Below are positions 10,907-20,139 of a stretch of 29,595 nt of DNA, piece by piece; position 1 is the first letter of the stretch, and every line of letters starts with the position of its first letter. Origin of the DNA: Lachnospiraceae bacterium (GTDB lineage: Bacteria; Bacillota; Clostridia; Lachnospirales; Lachnospiraceae). A program made the position numbers and the translations under genes. The notes below the pieces were generated by a model that saw nothing but the letters and a program-made list of their open reading frames with translations, searched no databases and was not told the DNA's origin. The stretch covers positions 1-29,595 of the forward strand of contig CABJAW010000025.1 of NCBI GenBank assembly GCA_902363665.1, written 5' to 3'.

Positions 10907-10935
10907 TTGACAAGCAGTGAGGCTCTAAGTATAAT
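10907..10935 (+). promoter_or_regulatory. Promoter of rpsL-rpsG-fusA
   Basis: Perfect sigma-A boxes: TTGACA (10907-10912), 17-bp spacer, TATAAT (10930-10935). Confidence 0.92.
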
Positions 10936-10941
10936 GTTAAG

Positions 10942-11065
10942 GTGTGCGTGATTATGCACACTTATTGTAGAACACTTTGTTCTTGCAGCCACACGAGCAC
11001 ATGCTCAGACAAATGCAGAAAGGCATTTGGAATGCAGAACAGAAATCAGAAGATGCGTTCTGCAT
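10942..11065 (+). promoter_or_regulatory. Structured 5' leader of the str operon
   Basis: Three stems lie between the promoter and rpsL: GTGTGC/GCACAC (10942-10961), AAATGC/GCATTT (11011-11028) and ATGCAGAAC/GTTCTGCAT (11032-11065). No T run follows them, so a terminator is unlikely. A role in translational feedback or mRNA stability is possible but not shown. Confidence 0.4.
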
Positions 11066-11090
11066 ATCAAATCAGGAGGTGAAAGAATAA

Positions 11091-11513
11091 ATGCCAACAT
11101 TTAACCAGTTAGTAAGAAAAGGCAGACAGACATCCGTAAAGAAATCTACTGCACCGGCTCTCCAGAAAGGATTCAATTCCCTTCAGAAGAAACAGACCAA
11201 CGTTTCTGCACCGCAGAAGAGAGGTGTGTGCACCGCAGTTAAGACCGCTACCCCGAAGAAGCCGAACTCAGCTCTTCGTAAGATCGCCAGAGTACGTCTG
11301 TCAAACGGAATCGAAGTTACAAGCTACATCCCGGGTGAGGGACACAACCTTCAGGAGCATAGCGTTGTTCTGATCCGTGGTGGTAGAGTAAAGGACCTTC
11401 CGGGTACCAGATACCACATCGTCAGAGGAACACTTGATACTGCAGGTGTTGCAAAGAGAAGACAGGCCCGTTCCAAATACGGTGCTAAGAGACCGAAAGA
11501 CGCTAAGAAATAA
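11091..11513 (+). CDS. rpsL: 30S ribosomal protein S12
   Basis: 140 aa, typical for Firmicutes S12, a decoding-centre protein. Conserved [19 protein letters not shown] and [17 protein letters not shown] are present. The lysines where streptomycin-resistance substitutions occur (in PKKPNS and GRVKDLPG) are the unmutated residues. ATG 11091 follows AGGAGGTGAAAGAATAA. First gene of rpsL-rpsG-fusA. The C-terminus is basic ([14 protein letters not shown]). Confidence 0.98.
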   Translation: MPTFNQLVRKGRQTSVKKSTAPALQKGFNSLQKKQTNVSAPQKRGVCTAVKTATPKKPNSALRKIARVRLSNGIEVTSYIPGEGHNLQEHSVVLIRGGRVKDLPGTRYHIVRGTLDTAGVAKRRQARSKYGAKRPKDAKK

Positions 11514-11610
11514 TTTATCAGGCGTTTTGGTTTTAGAGAATCACAGACAGTAACATTTGTTTCACCTTATGCCGGAGTTTCTGTTTACCGTATGGCTGCA
11601 GGTAAGATAG

Positions 11611-12180
<570 letters not shown>

Positions 12181-12198
12181 TCATAGGAGGAAAAAGTT

Positions 12199-14316
12199 TT
12201 GGCTGGAAGAGAATATCCGTTGGAGAGAACCAGAAATATCGGTATCATGGCTCACATCGATGCTGGTAAAACTACATTGACCGAGCGTATTCTTTACTAT
12301 ACCGGTGTCAATTATAAAATTGGTGATACTCACGAAGGTACCGCTACCATGGACTGGATGGAGCAGGAGCAGGAGAGAGGTATCACAATTACATCTGCAG
12401 CTACCACTTGCCATTGGACTCTGGAAGATCATACCAAGCCGAAGGCAGGCGCGTTGGAGCATCGTATCAACATCATCGACACACCAGGCCACGTAGACTT
12501 CACTGTAGAGGTTGAGCGTTCCCTGCGTGTACTGGACGGAGCAGTTGGTGTCTTCTGTGCAAAGGGTGGAGTTGAGCCGCAGTCTGAGAACGTATGGCGT
12601 CAGGCTGATACGTACAACGTACCGCGTATGGCATTCATCAACAAGATGGATATCCTGGGTGCAAACTTCTACGGCGCAGTAGATCAGATCCGTACCAGAC
12701 TGGGCAAGAATGCCATCTGTCTGCAGCTGCCGATCGGCAAGGAGGATGAATTCAAGGGAATCATCGACCTGTTCGAGATGGATGCTTATATTTATAATGA
12801 TGATAAAGGTGAGGATGTCACCGTTTGCGAGATTCCGGAAGATATGAAGGATGAAGCAGAGCTGTATCACACCGAGCTGGTAGAGAAGATCTGCGAGCTG
12901 GACGATGATCTGATGATGCAGTACCTTGAGGGCGAAGAGCCGTCCGTTGAGGATATGAAAAAAGTCCTGAGAAAAGCAACCTGTGAGTGTACTGCAATTC
13001 CGGTATGCTGTGGATCTGCTTACAGAAACAAGGGTGTTCAGAAGCTTCTGGATGCAATCCTTGAGTATATGCCGGCTCCGACAGACATTCCACCAATCAA
13101 GGGTACCGATATGGACGGCAATGAAGTTGTAAGACATTCTTCTGATGATGAGCCGTTCTCCGCACTGGCATTCAAGATCATGGCTGACCCGTTTGTAGGA
13201 AAGCTTGCATTCTTCCGTGTATATTCCGGTACGATGAACTCCGGTTCTTACGTACTCAATGCAACAAAGGGCAAAAAGGAGCGTGTAGGCCGTATCCTTC
13301 AGATGCATGCAAACAAGCGTGCTGAGCTGGATAAGGTATACTCCGGAGATATCGCTGCTGCAGTTGGATTTAAGACAACTACAACCGGTGATACAATCTG
13401 CGATGAGCAGCATCCGGTAATTCTTGAGTCCATGGAGTTCCCGGAGCCGGTTATCGAGCTGGCAATCGAGCCGAAGACCAAAGCTGGTCAGGGCAAGATG
13501 GGCGAGGCTCTTGCAAAACTGGCTGAAGAGGATCCGACATTCCGTGCTCATACAGATCAGGAGACAGGTCAGACTATCATTGCTGGTATGGGTGAGCTTC
13601 ATCTGGAGATCATCGTTGACCGTCTGCTTCGTGAGTTCAAGGTAGAAGCAAACGTAGGTGCTCCGCAGGTTGCTTACAAAGAGACCTTCACAAAAGAAGT
13701 CAACGTTGACAGCAAGTATGCAAAGCAGTCTGGTGGACGTGGACAGTACGGCCATTGTAAAGTTATCTTCACACCGATGGATCCGAACGGCGAAGAGACC
13801 TTCAAGTTCGAGTCAACCGTTGTCGGCGGTGCGATTCCGAAAGAGTACATCCCGGCAGTCGGCGAGGGTATTGAGGAAGCAGCTAAGGCTGGTGTCCTTG
13901 GCGGATTCCCGGTACTTGGTGTTCATGCAAACGTATACGATGGTTCCTACCATGAAGTCGATTCAAGTGAGATGGCATTCCACATCGCTGGATCCCTGGC
14001 ATTCAAGGATGCAATGAAGAAGGGTAATCCGGTACTGCTTGAGCCGATCATGAAGGTAGAGGTAACGATGCCGGAAGAGTACATGGGCGACGTTATCGGT
14101 GATATCAACTCCCGTCGTGGACGTATCGAGGGTATGGAAGATATCGGCGGCGGCAAGATGGTTAAGGGTTATGTACCGCTTGCTGAGATGTTCGGTTACT
14201 CTACAGACCTTCGTTCCAAGACTCAGGGACGTGGTAACTACTCCATGTTCTTCGAGAAATACGAGCAGGTTCCGAAGTCCGTACAGGAGAAGGTTCTGAG
14301 CGCGAAAGCAAAATAA
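12199..14316 (+). CDS. fusA: Translation elongation factor G
   Basis: 705 aa. The GTPase moves tRNAs and mRNA through the ribosome. P-loop AHIDAGKTT, switch element DTPGHVD and NKMD are present, and the later domains include [10 protein letters not shown] and the C-terminal [17 protein letters not shown]. The start is a TTG at 12199, with AGGAGG 8 bp upstream (12185-12190) and [20 protein letters not shown] following; no ATG or GTG fits in frame before the P-loop without losing conserved residues. Last gene of the rpsL-rpsG-fusA group. Confidence 0.97.
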   Translation: MAGREYPLERTRNIGIMAHIDAGKTTLTERILYYTGVNYKIGDTHEGTATMDWMEQEQERGITITSAATTCHWTLEDHTKPKAGALEHRINIIDTPGHVDFTVEVERSLRVLDGAVGVFCAKGGVEPQSENVWRQADTYNVPRMAFINKMDILGANFYGAVDQIRTRLGKNAICLQLPIGKEDEFKGIIDLFEMDAYIYNDDKGEDVTVCEIPEDMKDEAELYHTELVEKICELDDDLMMQYLEGEEPSVEDMKKVLRKATCECTAIPVCCGSAYRNKGVQKLLDAILEYMPAPTDIPPIKGTDMDGNEVVRHSSDDEPFSALAFKIMADPFVGKLAFFRVYSGTMNSGSYVLNATKGKKERVGRILQMHANKRAELDKVYSGDIAAAVGFKTTTTGDTICDEQHPVILESMEFPEPVIELAIEPKTKAGQGKMGEALAKLAEEDPTFRAHTDQETGQTIIAGMGELHLEIIVDRLLREFKVEANVGAPQVAYKETFTKEVNVDSKYAKQSGGRGQYGHCKVIFTPMDPNGEETFKFESTVVGGAIPKEYIPAVGEGIEEAAKAGVLGGFPVLGVHANVYDGSYHEVDSSEMAFHIAGSLAFKDAMKKGNPVLLEPIMKVEVTMPEEYMGDVIGDINSRRGRIEGMEDIGGGKMVKGYVPLAEMFGYSTDLRSKTQGRGNYSMFFEKYEQVPKSVQEKVLSAKAK

Positions 14317-14336
14317 TTCATTCGGTTTCGACCATT

Positions 14337-14391
14337 CGCTGCGGCAGTCATAAGGCGGTCGCAGCGGATCAAAAATAAATCCTTATTTTTT
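14337..14391 (+). terminator. Putative terminator after fusA
   Basis: CGCTGCG (14337-14343) pairs with CGCAGCG (14360-14366). Next, AAAATAA pairs with TTATTTT (to about 14391), ending in T residues. This probably weakens or ends the fusA transcript before the tuf promoter. Confidence 0.55.
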
Positions 14392-14422
14392 TGAATATCT
14401 AATGCAGATATTTAAAAAAGGC

Positions 14423-14451
14423 TTGAAAATACTGGCGTTTTGAAATATAAT
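14423..14451 (+). promoter_or_regulatory. Promoter of tuf
   Basis: TTGAAA (14423-14428), 17-bp spacer, TATAAT (14446-14451), about 70 bp before the tuf start. tuf can thus be made separately from the str operon. Confidence 0.85.
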
Positions 14452-14519
14452 CGAATCTAGCCGGTATAAATTAATCAGTAACAGATGCGAAAGCAATCTA
14501 TTCAAGGAGGACATTCAAA

Positions 14520-15713
14520 ATGGCAAAGGCTAAATTTGACAGAACAAAACCGCATTGTAACATTGGTACCATCGGACACGTTGACCATGGTAAAACAACC
14601 CTGACAGCTGCAATCACAAAGGTTCTGGCTGCAAGAGTTGCTGGTAATACAGCTACAGATTTCGAGAACATTGACAAGGCTCCGGAAGAGAGAGAGCGTG
14701 GTATCACAATTTCTACTGCTCACGTTGAGTACGAGACAGAGAAGAGACATTACGCACACGTTGACTGCCCAGGCCATGCTGACTATGTAAAGAACATGAT
14801 CACAGGTGCTGCACAGATGGACGGCGCTATCCTTGTAGTAGCTGCTACCGATGGTGTTATGGCTCAGACAAAAGAGCACATCCTTCTGTCCCGTCAGGTA
14901 GGCGTTCCGTATATCGTAGTATTCATGAACAAATGCGATATGGTAGACGATCCGGAGCTGCTTGAGCTGGTAGACATGGAGATCCGTGAGCTGCTGAACG
15001 AGTACGAGTTCCCGGGCGATGACACACCGATCATTCAGGGTTCCGCACTGAAGGCTCTTGAGGATCCGTCAAGCGAGTGGGGCGACAAGATCATGGAGCT
15101 CATGGATGCTGTTGATACATGGATTCCGGATCCGAAGCGTGCAACAGATCAGCCGTTCCTGATGCCGGTTGAGGACGTATTCACTATCACAGGTCGTGGT
15201 ACCGTTGCTACTGGCCGTGTAGAGCGTGGTGTTCTTCATCTGAACGAGGAAGTTGAGATCGTAGGTGTTAAGGAAGAGATCCAGAAGACAACTGTAACTG
15301 GTATCGAGATGTTCCGTAAGCTTCTTGATGAGGCTCAGGCTGGTGATAATATCGGAGCTCTGCTTCGTGGTATCAAGAGAGAGCAGATCGAAAGAGGACA
15401 GGTTCTCTGCAAACCGGGCTCAATCAAATGCCATAAGAAATTCACAGCACAGGTTTACGTACTGACCAAAGACGAGGGTGGCCGTCATACACCGTTCTTC
15501 AACAACTATCGTCCGCAGTTCTACTTCAGAACAACTGACGTTACAGGCGTTATCTCCCTTCCGGAAGGAACAGAGATGTGCATGCCGGGCGACAACGTTG
15601 AGATGACCATCGAGCTGATCCATCCGATCGCTATGGAGCAGGGTCTTACATTCGCTATCCGTGAAGGTGGACGTACTGTAGGATCAGGACGTGTTGCTAC
15701 AATCATCGAGTAA
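14520..15713 (+). CDS. tuf: Translation elongation factor Tu
   Basis: 397 aa, complete. EF-Tu delivers aminoacyl-tRNA to the ribosome as a GTP complex. [35 protein letters not shown] and NKCDMV mark the GTPase domain; domains 2 and 3 follow and end in [18 protein letters not shown] 14520 follows AAGGAGGACATTCAAA. The final codons lie inside the 55-bp block repeated at 25811-25865. Under the favoured integration model the last part of the gene and its terminator are supplied by the inserted element, with the protein sequence kept intact. Confidence 0.98.
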   Translation: MAKAKFDRTKPHCNIGTIGHVDHGKTTLTAAITKVLAARVAGNTATDFENIDKAPEERERGITISTAHVEYETEKRHYAHVDCPGHADYVKNMITGAAQMDGAILVVAATDGVMAQTKEHILLSRQVGVPYIVVFMNKCDMVDDPELLELVDMEIRELLNEYEFPGDDTPIIQGSALKALEDPSSEWGDKIMELMDAVDTWIPDPKRATDQPFLMPVEDVFTITGRGTVATGRVERGVLHLNEEVEIVGVKEEIQKTTVTGIEMFRKLLDEAQAGDNIGALLRGIKREQIERGQVLCKPGSIKCHKKFTAQVYVLTKDEGGRHTPFFNNYRPQFYFRTTDVTGVISLPEGTEMCMPGDNVEMTIELIHPIAMEQGLTFAIREGGRTVGSGRVATIIE

Positions 15714-15720
15714 TCACTGA
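15666..15720 (+). repeat. Left attachment repeat (attL), tuf 3' end
   Basis: 55 bp identical to 25811-25865, covering the last 16 codons of tuf, the stop and 7 bp beyond. Similarity continues at a lower level through the terminator to CGTAAATTT at 15822-15830, matching 25980-25988. Confidence 0.88.
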
Positions 15721-15734
15721 CTAATATATATTGA

Positions 15735-15799
15735 GTACCGCAAGGTACATTGTGTCCAAACGTAAGATACCCCGGAACCGTAAGGTTTCCGGGGTTTTT
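15735..15799 (+). terminator. tuf terminator, left copy, with upstream GNRA hairpin
   Basis: A small hairpin GTACC-GCAA-GGTAC (15735-15748) is followed by the intrinsic terminator CCCCGGAA/TTCCGGGG (15770-15794) and a T run. The same two-part structure, with different stem bases, recurs at 25890-25955. Confidence 0.88.
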
Positions 15800-15907
15800 C
15801 TGTACTCTAAGAAAAGAATTATTCGTAAATTTATCAGGTTAGTAATAGTGAAACATTTATCAGCAAGATGAAATACAGATAAATTTATAATTAAAAAATA
15901 AGACCAG

Positions 15908-15927
15908 CGGTGCCAAAACGGTGCCAA
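15908..15927 (+). repeat. Terminal direct repeat, left
   Basis: CGGTGCCAAAACGGTGCCAA, itself two tandem GGTGCCAA units, is found again in the same orientation at 25684-25703. Paired sites just inside both ends of an element suggest arm-type binding sites for the integrase N-terminal domain; inference from known tyrosine-integrase systems such as Tn916. Confidence 0.7.
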
Positions 15928-15933
15928 AAAGAA

Positions 15934-15968
15934 ACTCCTGCGAATGTTTGCTATTCACAGGAGTATTT
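15934..15968 (-). terminator. Bidirectional terminator at the element's left end
   Basis: ACTCCTG...CAGGAGT (15934-15964) with a nested GAAT/ATTC pair. T runs lie on both strands: TTTTTTT on the plus side, TTCTTTTT on the minus side. It ends the minus-strand repressor gene and shields it from tuf read-through. Confidence 0.8.
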
Positions 15969-15970
15969 TT

Positions 15971-16453
15971 TTACCAGCCTTTGATCTGTTTGATTTGTTC
16001 AGCACGTTCTGGATCACGATGATATTGTAATTTCAGACGGATAGTTTCCACAACTTCCTGTCTGGATTCATCATCAAGCTGATAGAACGATGTAAGCAGA
16101 TTATCTACATCAGGCATACTGTTCTTACCGAAAAGGTACATCAGCGGATACATAGAATTTTTTAAGTAAGTCTTTACACGACTTGCGTCTAATGCTCCGT
16201 TCAAACCGTCTGGAAGTGTAGGATAAATCTCTTCTTCCTTAATTGTGCCAGAAAATGGACTGGCAGAACATATCTCATTCACATCAATTTGCAATTCATT
16301 CGCAAGTCTTAATGCAAAATCAAATCGAATATTGGAATCTTTTTGAATAATTGAATATAAGGTTGTAGCACTGATTCCGGTTGCCTTTGCAATTTTGCGG
16401 ACATTTGTGCCTTTTTCATCAAGATATTTCTTTAAATTTTTACCGTCACCCAT
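15971..16453 (-). CDS. XRE-family transcriptional repressor
   Basis: 160 aa from ATG 16453, chosen because AAGGAGG lies 5 bp upstream; an earlier in-frame ATG at 16471 would precede that site. Residues 6-63 are a Cro/C1-type helix-turn-helix (LKKYLDEKGTNVRKIAKATGIS...LANELQIDVNEIC). The C-terminal half is helical and unassigned. Divergent from the excisionase-integrase genes, with TACGA-type inverted repeats between them, as expected for a repressor keeping excision and replication genes silent in the integrated state. That role is inferred from position. Confidence 0.85.
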   Translation of the reverse strand: MGDGKNLKKYLDEKGTNVRKIAKATGISATTLYSIIQKDSNIRFDFALRLANELQIDVNEICSASPFSGTIKEEEIYPTLPDGLNGALDASRVKTYLKNSMYPLMYLFGKNSMPDVDNLLTSFYQLDDESRQEVVETIRLKLQYHRDPERAEQIKQIKGW

Positions 16454-16482
16454 AGAATCCTCCTTTTTCATATATTAGAAAA

Positions 16483-16628
16483 TTACGAAAAACATAAATC
16501 TATAAAATATCATAACACAGACGTGGAATAAAATAAAGAAAAAATAGTGTACGAAGTTCGTAAAAATGTGTTTACGAAATATTGACAACGATAGAAATAC
16601 ATGATATTATCAATTTACGAAAATCGTA
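16483..16628. promoter_or_regulatory. Operator sites for the XRE repressor
   Basis: Two palindromes, TACGAAGTTCGTA (16550-16562) and TACGAAAATCGTA (16616-16628), plus half sites TTACGAAA at 16483 and TTACGAAAT at 16572. They bracket the excisionase promoter, one upstream of -35 and one directly downstream of -10. No other gene in the window shows this motif set. Confidence 0.7.
16582..16610 (+). promoter_or_regulatory. Promoter of xis-int
   Basis: TTGACA (16582-16587), 17-bp spacer, TATTAT (16605-16610), sandwiched by the TACGA operators. Confidence 0.82.
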
Positions 16629-16685
16629 CAGATATAGAAATACAGTAAACGTATTCTATATCTGGAGAGGAAAGGAGGAGGCAAT

Positions 16686-16880
16686 ATGGCAAGTTACAAT
16701 TATATGATGAGTGCTGATGAAGTGGCACAGGAATTAAACTGCTCAAAATCTCATGCCTATAAACTGGTGAAAGCTATGAATAAAGAATTATCTGCACAGG
16801 GATATATTACGATGGCTGGAAGAATACCAAAGGCGTTTTGGGCAAAAAAGATGTATGGCTATGAAATAGCAGAAAATTAG
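16686..16880 (+). CDS. xis: Excisionase-like helix-turn-helix protein
   Basis: 64 aa, small and basic. MSADEVAQELNCSKSHAYKLVKAMNKEL (8-35) is a MerR/excisionase-type helix-turn-helix, followed by a short wing region (GRIPKAFWAKKMYG). Preceded by AAAGGAGGAGGCAAT and followed 11 bp later by the integrase, the usual pairing for a recombination directionality factor that steers the integrase toward excision. Function by position and family. Confidence 0.8.
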   Translation: MASYNYMMSADEVAQELNCSKSHAYKLVKAMNKELSAQGYITMAGRIPKAFWAKKMYGYEIAEN

Positions 16881-16891
16881 GGAGGATCAAT

Positions 16892-17983
16892 ATGGCTTAC
16901 AGAGAAAAAGACACAAAAAAATGGACAGCCCAGTGGTTTGAGACAAATGTCATGGGTGAGAAGAAAAAACGCAGAAAGCGTGGATTTGAAACAAAGCGAG
17001 AAGCATTGGAGTTTGAACGAAGCAAAAAGTTGAGCAATGAGCGAAGTATGGATATGAAGCTGAGCGATTTTATTGAGATTTATTTTTCAGACAAACAAAA
17101 TGATCTGAAAGATCGAACAATCAAAAATAAAAGATATATGATGCAACAGCATATCGTTCCATACTTCGGAAATCAGATGATGAGTGAAATCAAGGCTTCA
17201 CAGATTATTCAGTGGCAGAATGAAATTCAGAAAAAAGGCTATTCAGATTCTTATCTGAGAATGATTCAGAATCAGTTGACCAGTCTGTTTACACATGCAG
17301 CTAAAATCTATGACTTGCCGGTTAATCCATGCAAGAAAGTGAAACGAATGGGAAATTCAGATTCAAGAAGTTTGAACTTCTGGACACTGGACGAGTACAA
17401 ACAGTTTATACAGACAATGGAGCCGGGAACAAGATATTATCTTATGTTTGAGATGCTGTTCTGGACTGGATGCAGGATCGGGGAGCTGCTTGCGATTACA
17501 AAAGCTGATATCAATTTTGAAAAGAATCAGCTTAGTATCAATAAGACTTATTACCGGACAGGAATGCAGGATATTATCACAGAACCGAAAACAAAACAGT
17601 CCTTTCGGACAATCGAAATTCCGGAATTTCTGAAAGAGGAAATTAAGGAATTTGTAGATGGTCATTACGGAATGCCGGATACAGAAAGATTATTTCCGGT
17701 TGTTCAGGAAGCGGTACAGCATAAGATGAAACGGCAGATTGAGCTGGCAGGAGTGAAGAAAATTCGAGTGCATGATATCAGGCACAGCCATGTGGCTTAT
17801 CTTATTGAGAAAGGTGTGGAACCGTTATTGATTCGGGACAGATTAGGTCATAAAGATATTCGTATCACATTGAACACTTATGGACATCTTTATCCAAATC
17901 AGCAGAGAAAGATTGCAAATCTTCTGGATAATGAAAATGGAAATGCTGTTACCGGATTGGGAGAAGAAAGAGATGAATGTTGA
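16892..17983 (+). CDS. int: Site-specific tyrosine integrase
   Basis: 363 aa. N-terminal arm-binding region (1-50, basic, KKKRRKRGFETKREA), a core-binding SAM-like domain (about 57-150) and the catalytic domain. Catalytic residues: Arg195 (GCRIGELL), Lys235, His294 and Arg297 (HDIR), His320 (LGH) and Tyr330 (NTYGHLYP). All are present, so it should be active. Related to the Tn916/lambda-type integrases common in Firmicutes elements. Expected to recombine the tuf 3' end repeats; target assignment is inferred from the flanking repeats. Confidence 0.94.
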   Translation: MAYREKDTKKWTAQWFETNVMGEKKKRRKRGFETKREALEFERSKKLSNERSMDMKLSDFIEIYFSDKQNDLKDRTIKNKRYMMQQHIVPYFGNQMMSEIKASQIIQWQNEIQKKGYSDSYLRMIQNQLTSLFTHAAKIYDLPVNPCKKVKRMGNSDSRSLNFWTLDEYKQFIQTMEPGTRYYLMFEMLFWTGCRIGELLAITKADINFEKNQLSINKTYYRTGMQDIITEPKTKQSFRTIEIPEFLKEEIKEFVDGHYGMPDTERLFPVVQEAVQHKMKRQIELAGVKKIRVHDIRHSHVAYLIEKGVEPLLIRDRLGHKDIRITLNTYGHLYPNQQRKIANLLDNENGNAVTGLGEERDEC

Positions 17984-18152
17984 AAAGGCAAAAGAAAAAG
18001 CCCAGATAAATAATCTGAGCAAGTTCTCTGATAATCAGATTCACTGATATACCATCTTGGCAGATTCAGTATATCACGAATCGGGAAATACGACAATTCC
18101 CGAATATCTGTTCATCAGAGACTTGCCCGGAAGGGCAGGAGGAGATGATGGA
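17984..18152 (+). other. Structured spacer between int and the ATPase gene
   Basis: 169 bp with several stems: CAGAT/ATCTG near 18003-18018, GATATAC/GTATATC (about 18046-18076), CGGGAA/TTCCCG (about 18083-18103) and GCCC-ggaa-GGGC (18126-18137). The last sits just before the ribosome binding site. Repeated CAGATT-type words could be initiator-binding sites for the adjacent RepA-like protein, but this is a weak guess. Confidence 0.35.
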
Positions 18153-19235
18153 ATGAATATGAATGAAAAAAATAAAATTGAGAATTGTAGAATAGAACCA
18201 AAACTGAAACTGATCAATATGGATTCAGTAGAGGTGGAACAGGTAGAATGGCTGCTTTATCCGTTTATTCCTTATGGAAAAGTGACCATTATACAGGGAG
18301 ATCCAGGAGAAGGCAAGACAACGATGGTACTTCAGATTATTGCAAAACTGACCAGAGGAGAGCCGATTCTTCCTGTTACTGATAAAACGAAAACAAAAGA
18401 AAAACGAAGTGATGAAGTCGATAGTGAGAATGAAGATTTAGATGCTGAAGATAATATGCAGGAACAGTCTTCTGTGTCACCTGTAAATGTAATCTATCAG
18501 ACAGCAGAAGATGGACTTGGAGATACTATCAAACCCAGATTACTTGCTGCAGGTGCAGATTGTTCAAAGGTGCTGGTGATTGATGACAGTGACCAGCCAC
18601 TGACAATGGCAGATGTCAGATTGGAAGAAGCAATCGTGCAGACAAAAGCAAAAATGGTTGTTCTTGATCCGATACAGGGCTTTCTGGGAGCGGACGTAGA
18701 TATGCACAGGGCAAATGAGATCAGACCACTGATGAAGCGTATCGCAGTGCTGTCAGAAAAATATCACTGTGCAGTTATTTTAATCGGTCATATGAACAAA
18801 AACAGCAACGGCAAATCTTCTTATCGAGGACTTGGCTCCATTGATTTTCAGGCTGCTGCAAGAAGTGTTCTGATTGTCGGGCGAGTGAAAGATGAACCGG
18901 AAGTAAGAGTGGTATGTCATACGAAGAGTTCTCTTGCACCGGAAGGAACGTCCATTGCATTCAGACTGGATAAGAATAATGGGTTTGAATGGATTGGAGA
19001 ATATGATATCAGTGCCGATGAACTTCTTAATGGAGACGGAAGAGGACAGAAAAGTCGGAAAGCAAAAGAATTTCTCCTTGAGATACTGGCAAATGGAGGA
19101 ATGACTCAGAAGAAAATTGCAGAAGAAGCAGAAGCCAGAGGAATCAAAAGTAAAACGCTATGGAACGCCAAACGGGAACTTGAAATTGATTCCGTAAAAC
19201 GTGGAAAGCAATGGTATTGGATGTTGCCAGAATAA
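18153..19235 (+). CDS. RepA-like AAA ATPase (replicative helicase family)
   Basis: 360 aa from ATG 18153, preceded by AGGAGGAG; longer in-frame starts reach into structured spacer. Walker A GDPGEGKTT (49-57), Walker B MVVLDP followed by an H-motif ILIGHMNKN, and GLGSIDFQAAARSVLIVGR typical of the RepA/KaiC-like hexameric helicases of mobilizable elements. A highly charged insert (about 79-108) lies between the Walker motifs. The C-terminal 60 residues look like a winged helix (TQKKIAEEAEARGIKSKTLW). It may support replication of the excised circle. Confidence 0.85.
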   Translation: MNMNEKNKIENCRIEPKLKLINMDSVEVEQVEWLLYPFIPYGKVTIIQGDPGEGKTTMVLQIIAKLTRGEPILPVTDKTKTKEKRSDEVDSENEDLDAEDNMQEQSSVSPVNVIYQTAEDGLGDTIKPRLLAAGADCSKVLVIDDSDQPLTMADVRLEEAIVQTKAKMVVLDPIQGFLGADVDMHRANEIRPLMKRIAVLSEKYHCAVILIGHMNKNSNGKSSYRGLGSIDFQAAARSVLIVGRVKDEPEVRVVCHTKSSLAPEGTSIAFRLDKNNGFEWIGEYDISADELLNGDGRGQKSRKAKEFLLEILANGGMTQKKIAEEAEARGIKSKTLWNAKRELEIDSVKRGKQWYWMLPE

Positions 19236-19302
19236 AAATGGAAGATGGCAAGATTACCATTTCTTAAGAAGAGGGGATCTTGCTACCTTGAAAGGAGAAT
19301 AG

Positions 19303-19542
19303 ATGCAAAATAAAAGTGTACAGATTCCATACGAGTTATTCTTTCAGCTCTTGCAATATTTTTTGATGGATAACTACGATGGTGAAGAAATAATACGGTT
19401 GGGATTGGAGAAAAAACTGGATGCAATGGTGAATCGTGAAGTATACAGCAAATCCAAAACAGCACCAACGGAAGAAGAAAGAGAAAAGTTCCGGAAGGAA
19501 TATCTGGACAGACGGGGAATACCGGAGAACTTTCGATGGTAA
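19303..19542 (+). CDS. Small hypothetical protein of the element
   Basis: 79 aa, start after AAAGGAGAATAG. Starts with IPYELFFQLLQYFLMDN, then a charged helical stretch and EEEREKFRKEYLDRRGIP. No domain that I can name with certainty. It lies between the ATPase and the mobilization genes in the same direction, so it probably belongs to the element's maintenance operon. Confidence 0.7.
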   Translation: MQNKSVQIPYELFFQLLQYFLMDNYDGEEIIRLGLEKKLDAMVNREVYSKSKTAPTEEEREKFRKEYLDRRGIPENFRW

Positions 19543-19716
19543 AGGTTCTTTCTGAACACTTTATTACAGGAGCGTGTCACGCACCTGTAGATAGCAGACA
19601 AGGAGAATGTTGGTAAGGTGTAGTCGGGAGTTGACTGGCGTAGAAGAGAATTTTCAAAAGGGAGCCCTGATTCAGGGCGCCCCTGCGGAAACGGTAGATG
19701 AAAGGAGATTGGCACA
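19543..19716 (+). other. Spacer with strong palindromes
   Basis: A near-perfect palindrome ACAGG-a-GCGTG-t-CACGC-a-CCTGT at 19566-19588 and a hairpin GCCCTG-att-CAGGGC at 19664-19678. Together with the RepA-like gene upstream, this may be part of an origin of replication or transfer; unproven. Confidence 0.4.
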
Positions 19717-19944
19717 ATGAGAGAAGGAAGATTAGGATATAACAGTTATAACAAAAGATATGGATTATTATCATCAGATCTATGGATTGATACAGGATTT
19801 CACTGTGGAGAATGCCTGGAAGTGTTGCTTGATGATGAATGGGTTCAGACCAGAATGGAAATGAATCCTGCAAGAGAATGGTATCTTGTAGGGACACCGT
19901 ATTGTGGTGATTTGGAATATATTCGGGCAAGGATACCGGAGTAA
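19717..19944 (+). CDS. DUF5348-like small protein
   Basis: 75 aa with RYGLLSSDLWIDTGFHCGEC, a predicted mixed beta fold and the ending YLVGTPYCGDLEYIRARIPE, which I recall as the DUF5348 pattern of clostridial mobile elements. Ribosome binding site AAAGGAGATTGGCACA. It lies just ahead of the relaxase region. Function unknown in the family as far as I know. Confidence 0.75.
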   Translation: MREGRLGYNSYNKRYGLLSSDLWIDTGFHCGECLEVLLDDEWVQTRMEMNPAREWYLVGTPYCGDLEYIRARIPE

Positions 19945-19952
19945 AGGTCTCT

Positions 19953-20035
19953 GTACCCCCGGAGGGCGCAAGGGTACTTTTGATGGACGGTACGGCTGTC
20001 GAAAGTGCTTTTGCGTTACTTTTGACAAAAGTAAC
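19953..20035 (+). other. Candidate origin of transfer (oriT)
   Basis: Directly upstream of the relaxase gene are GTACCC/GGGTAC (19953-19977) and a perfect 10-bp inverted repeat GTTACTTTTG-a-CAAAAGTAAC (20015-20035). MOBV relaxases act on inverted repeats near their own gene. The nick position cannot be assigned. Confidence 0.5.
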
Positions 20036-20139
20036 AAAACCGCCGTATCCGGCGAATATTTCTTTTTATACTATAGCTGGCAAAGATACAAATTTATGTG
20101 CCATGTCTGGCACTGGTTTTAGAAAGCGGGGTGAGGAAT

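Noticed and set aside
12181..13755. A 524-codon open frame on the minus strand opposite fusA
   Set aside because: It mirrors the codon bias of fusA, has no ribosome binding site, and reads as Cys/Leu-rich sequence without any family motif.
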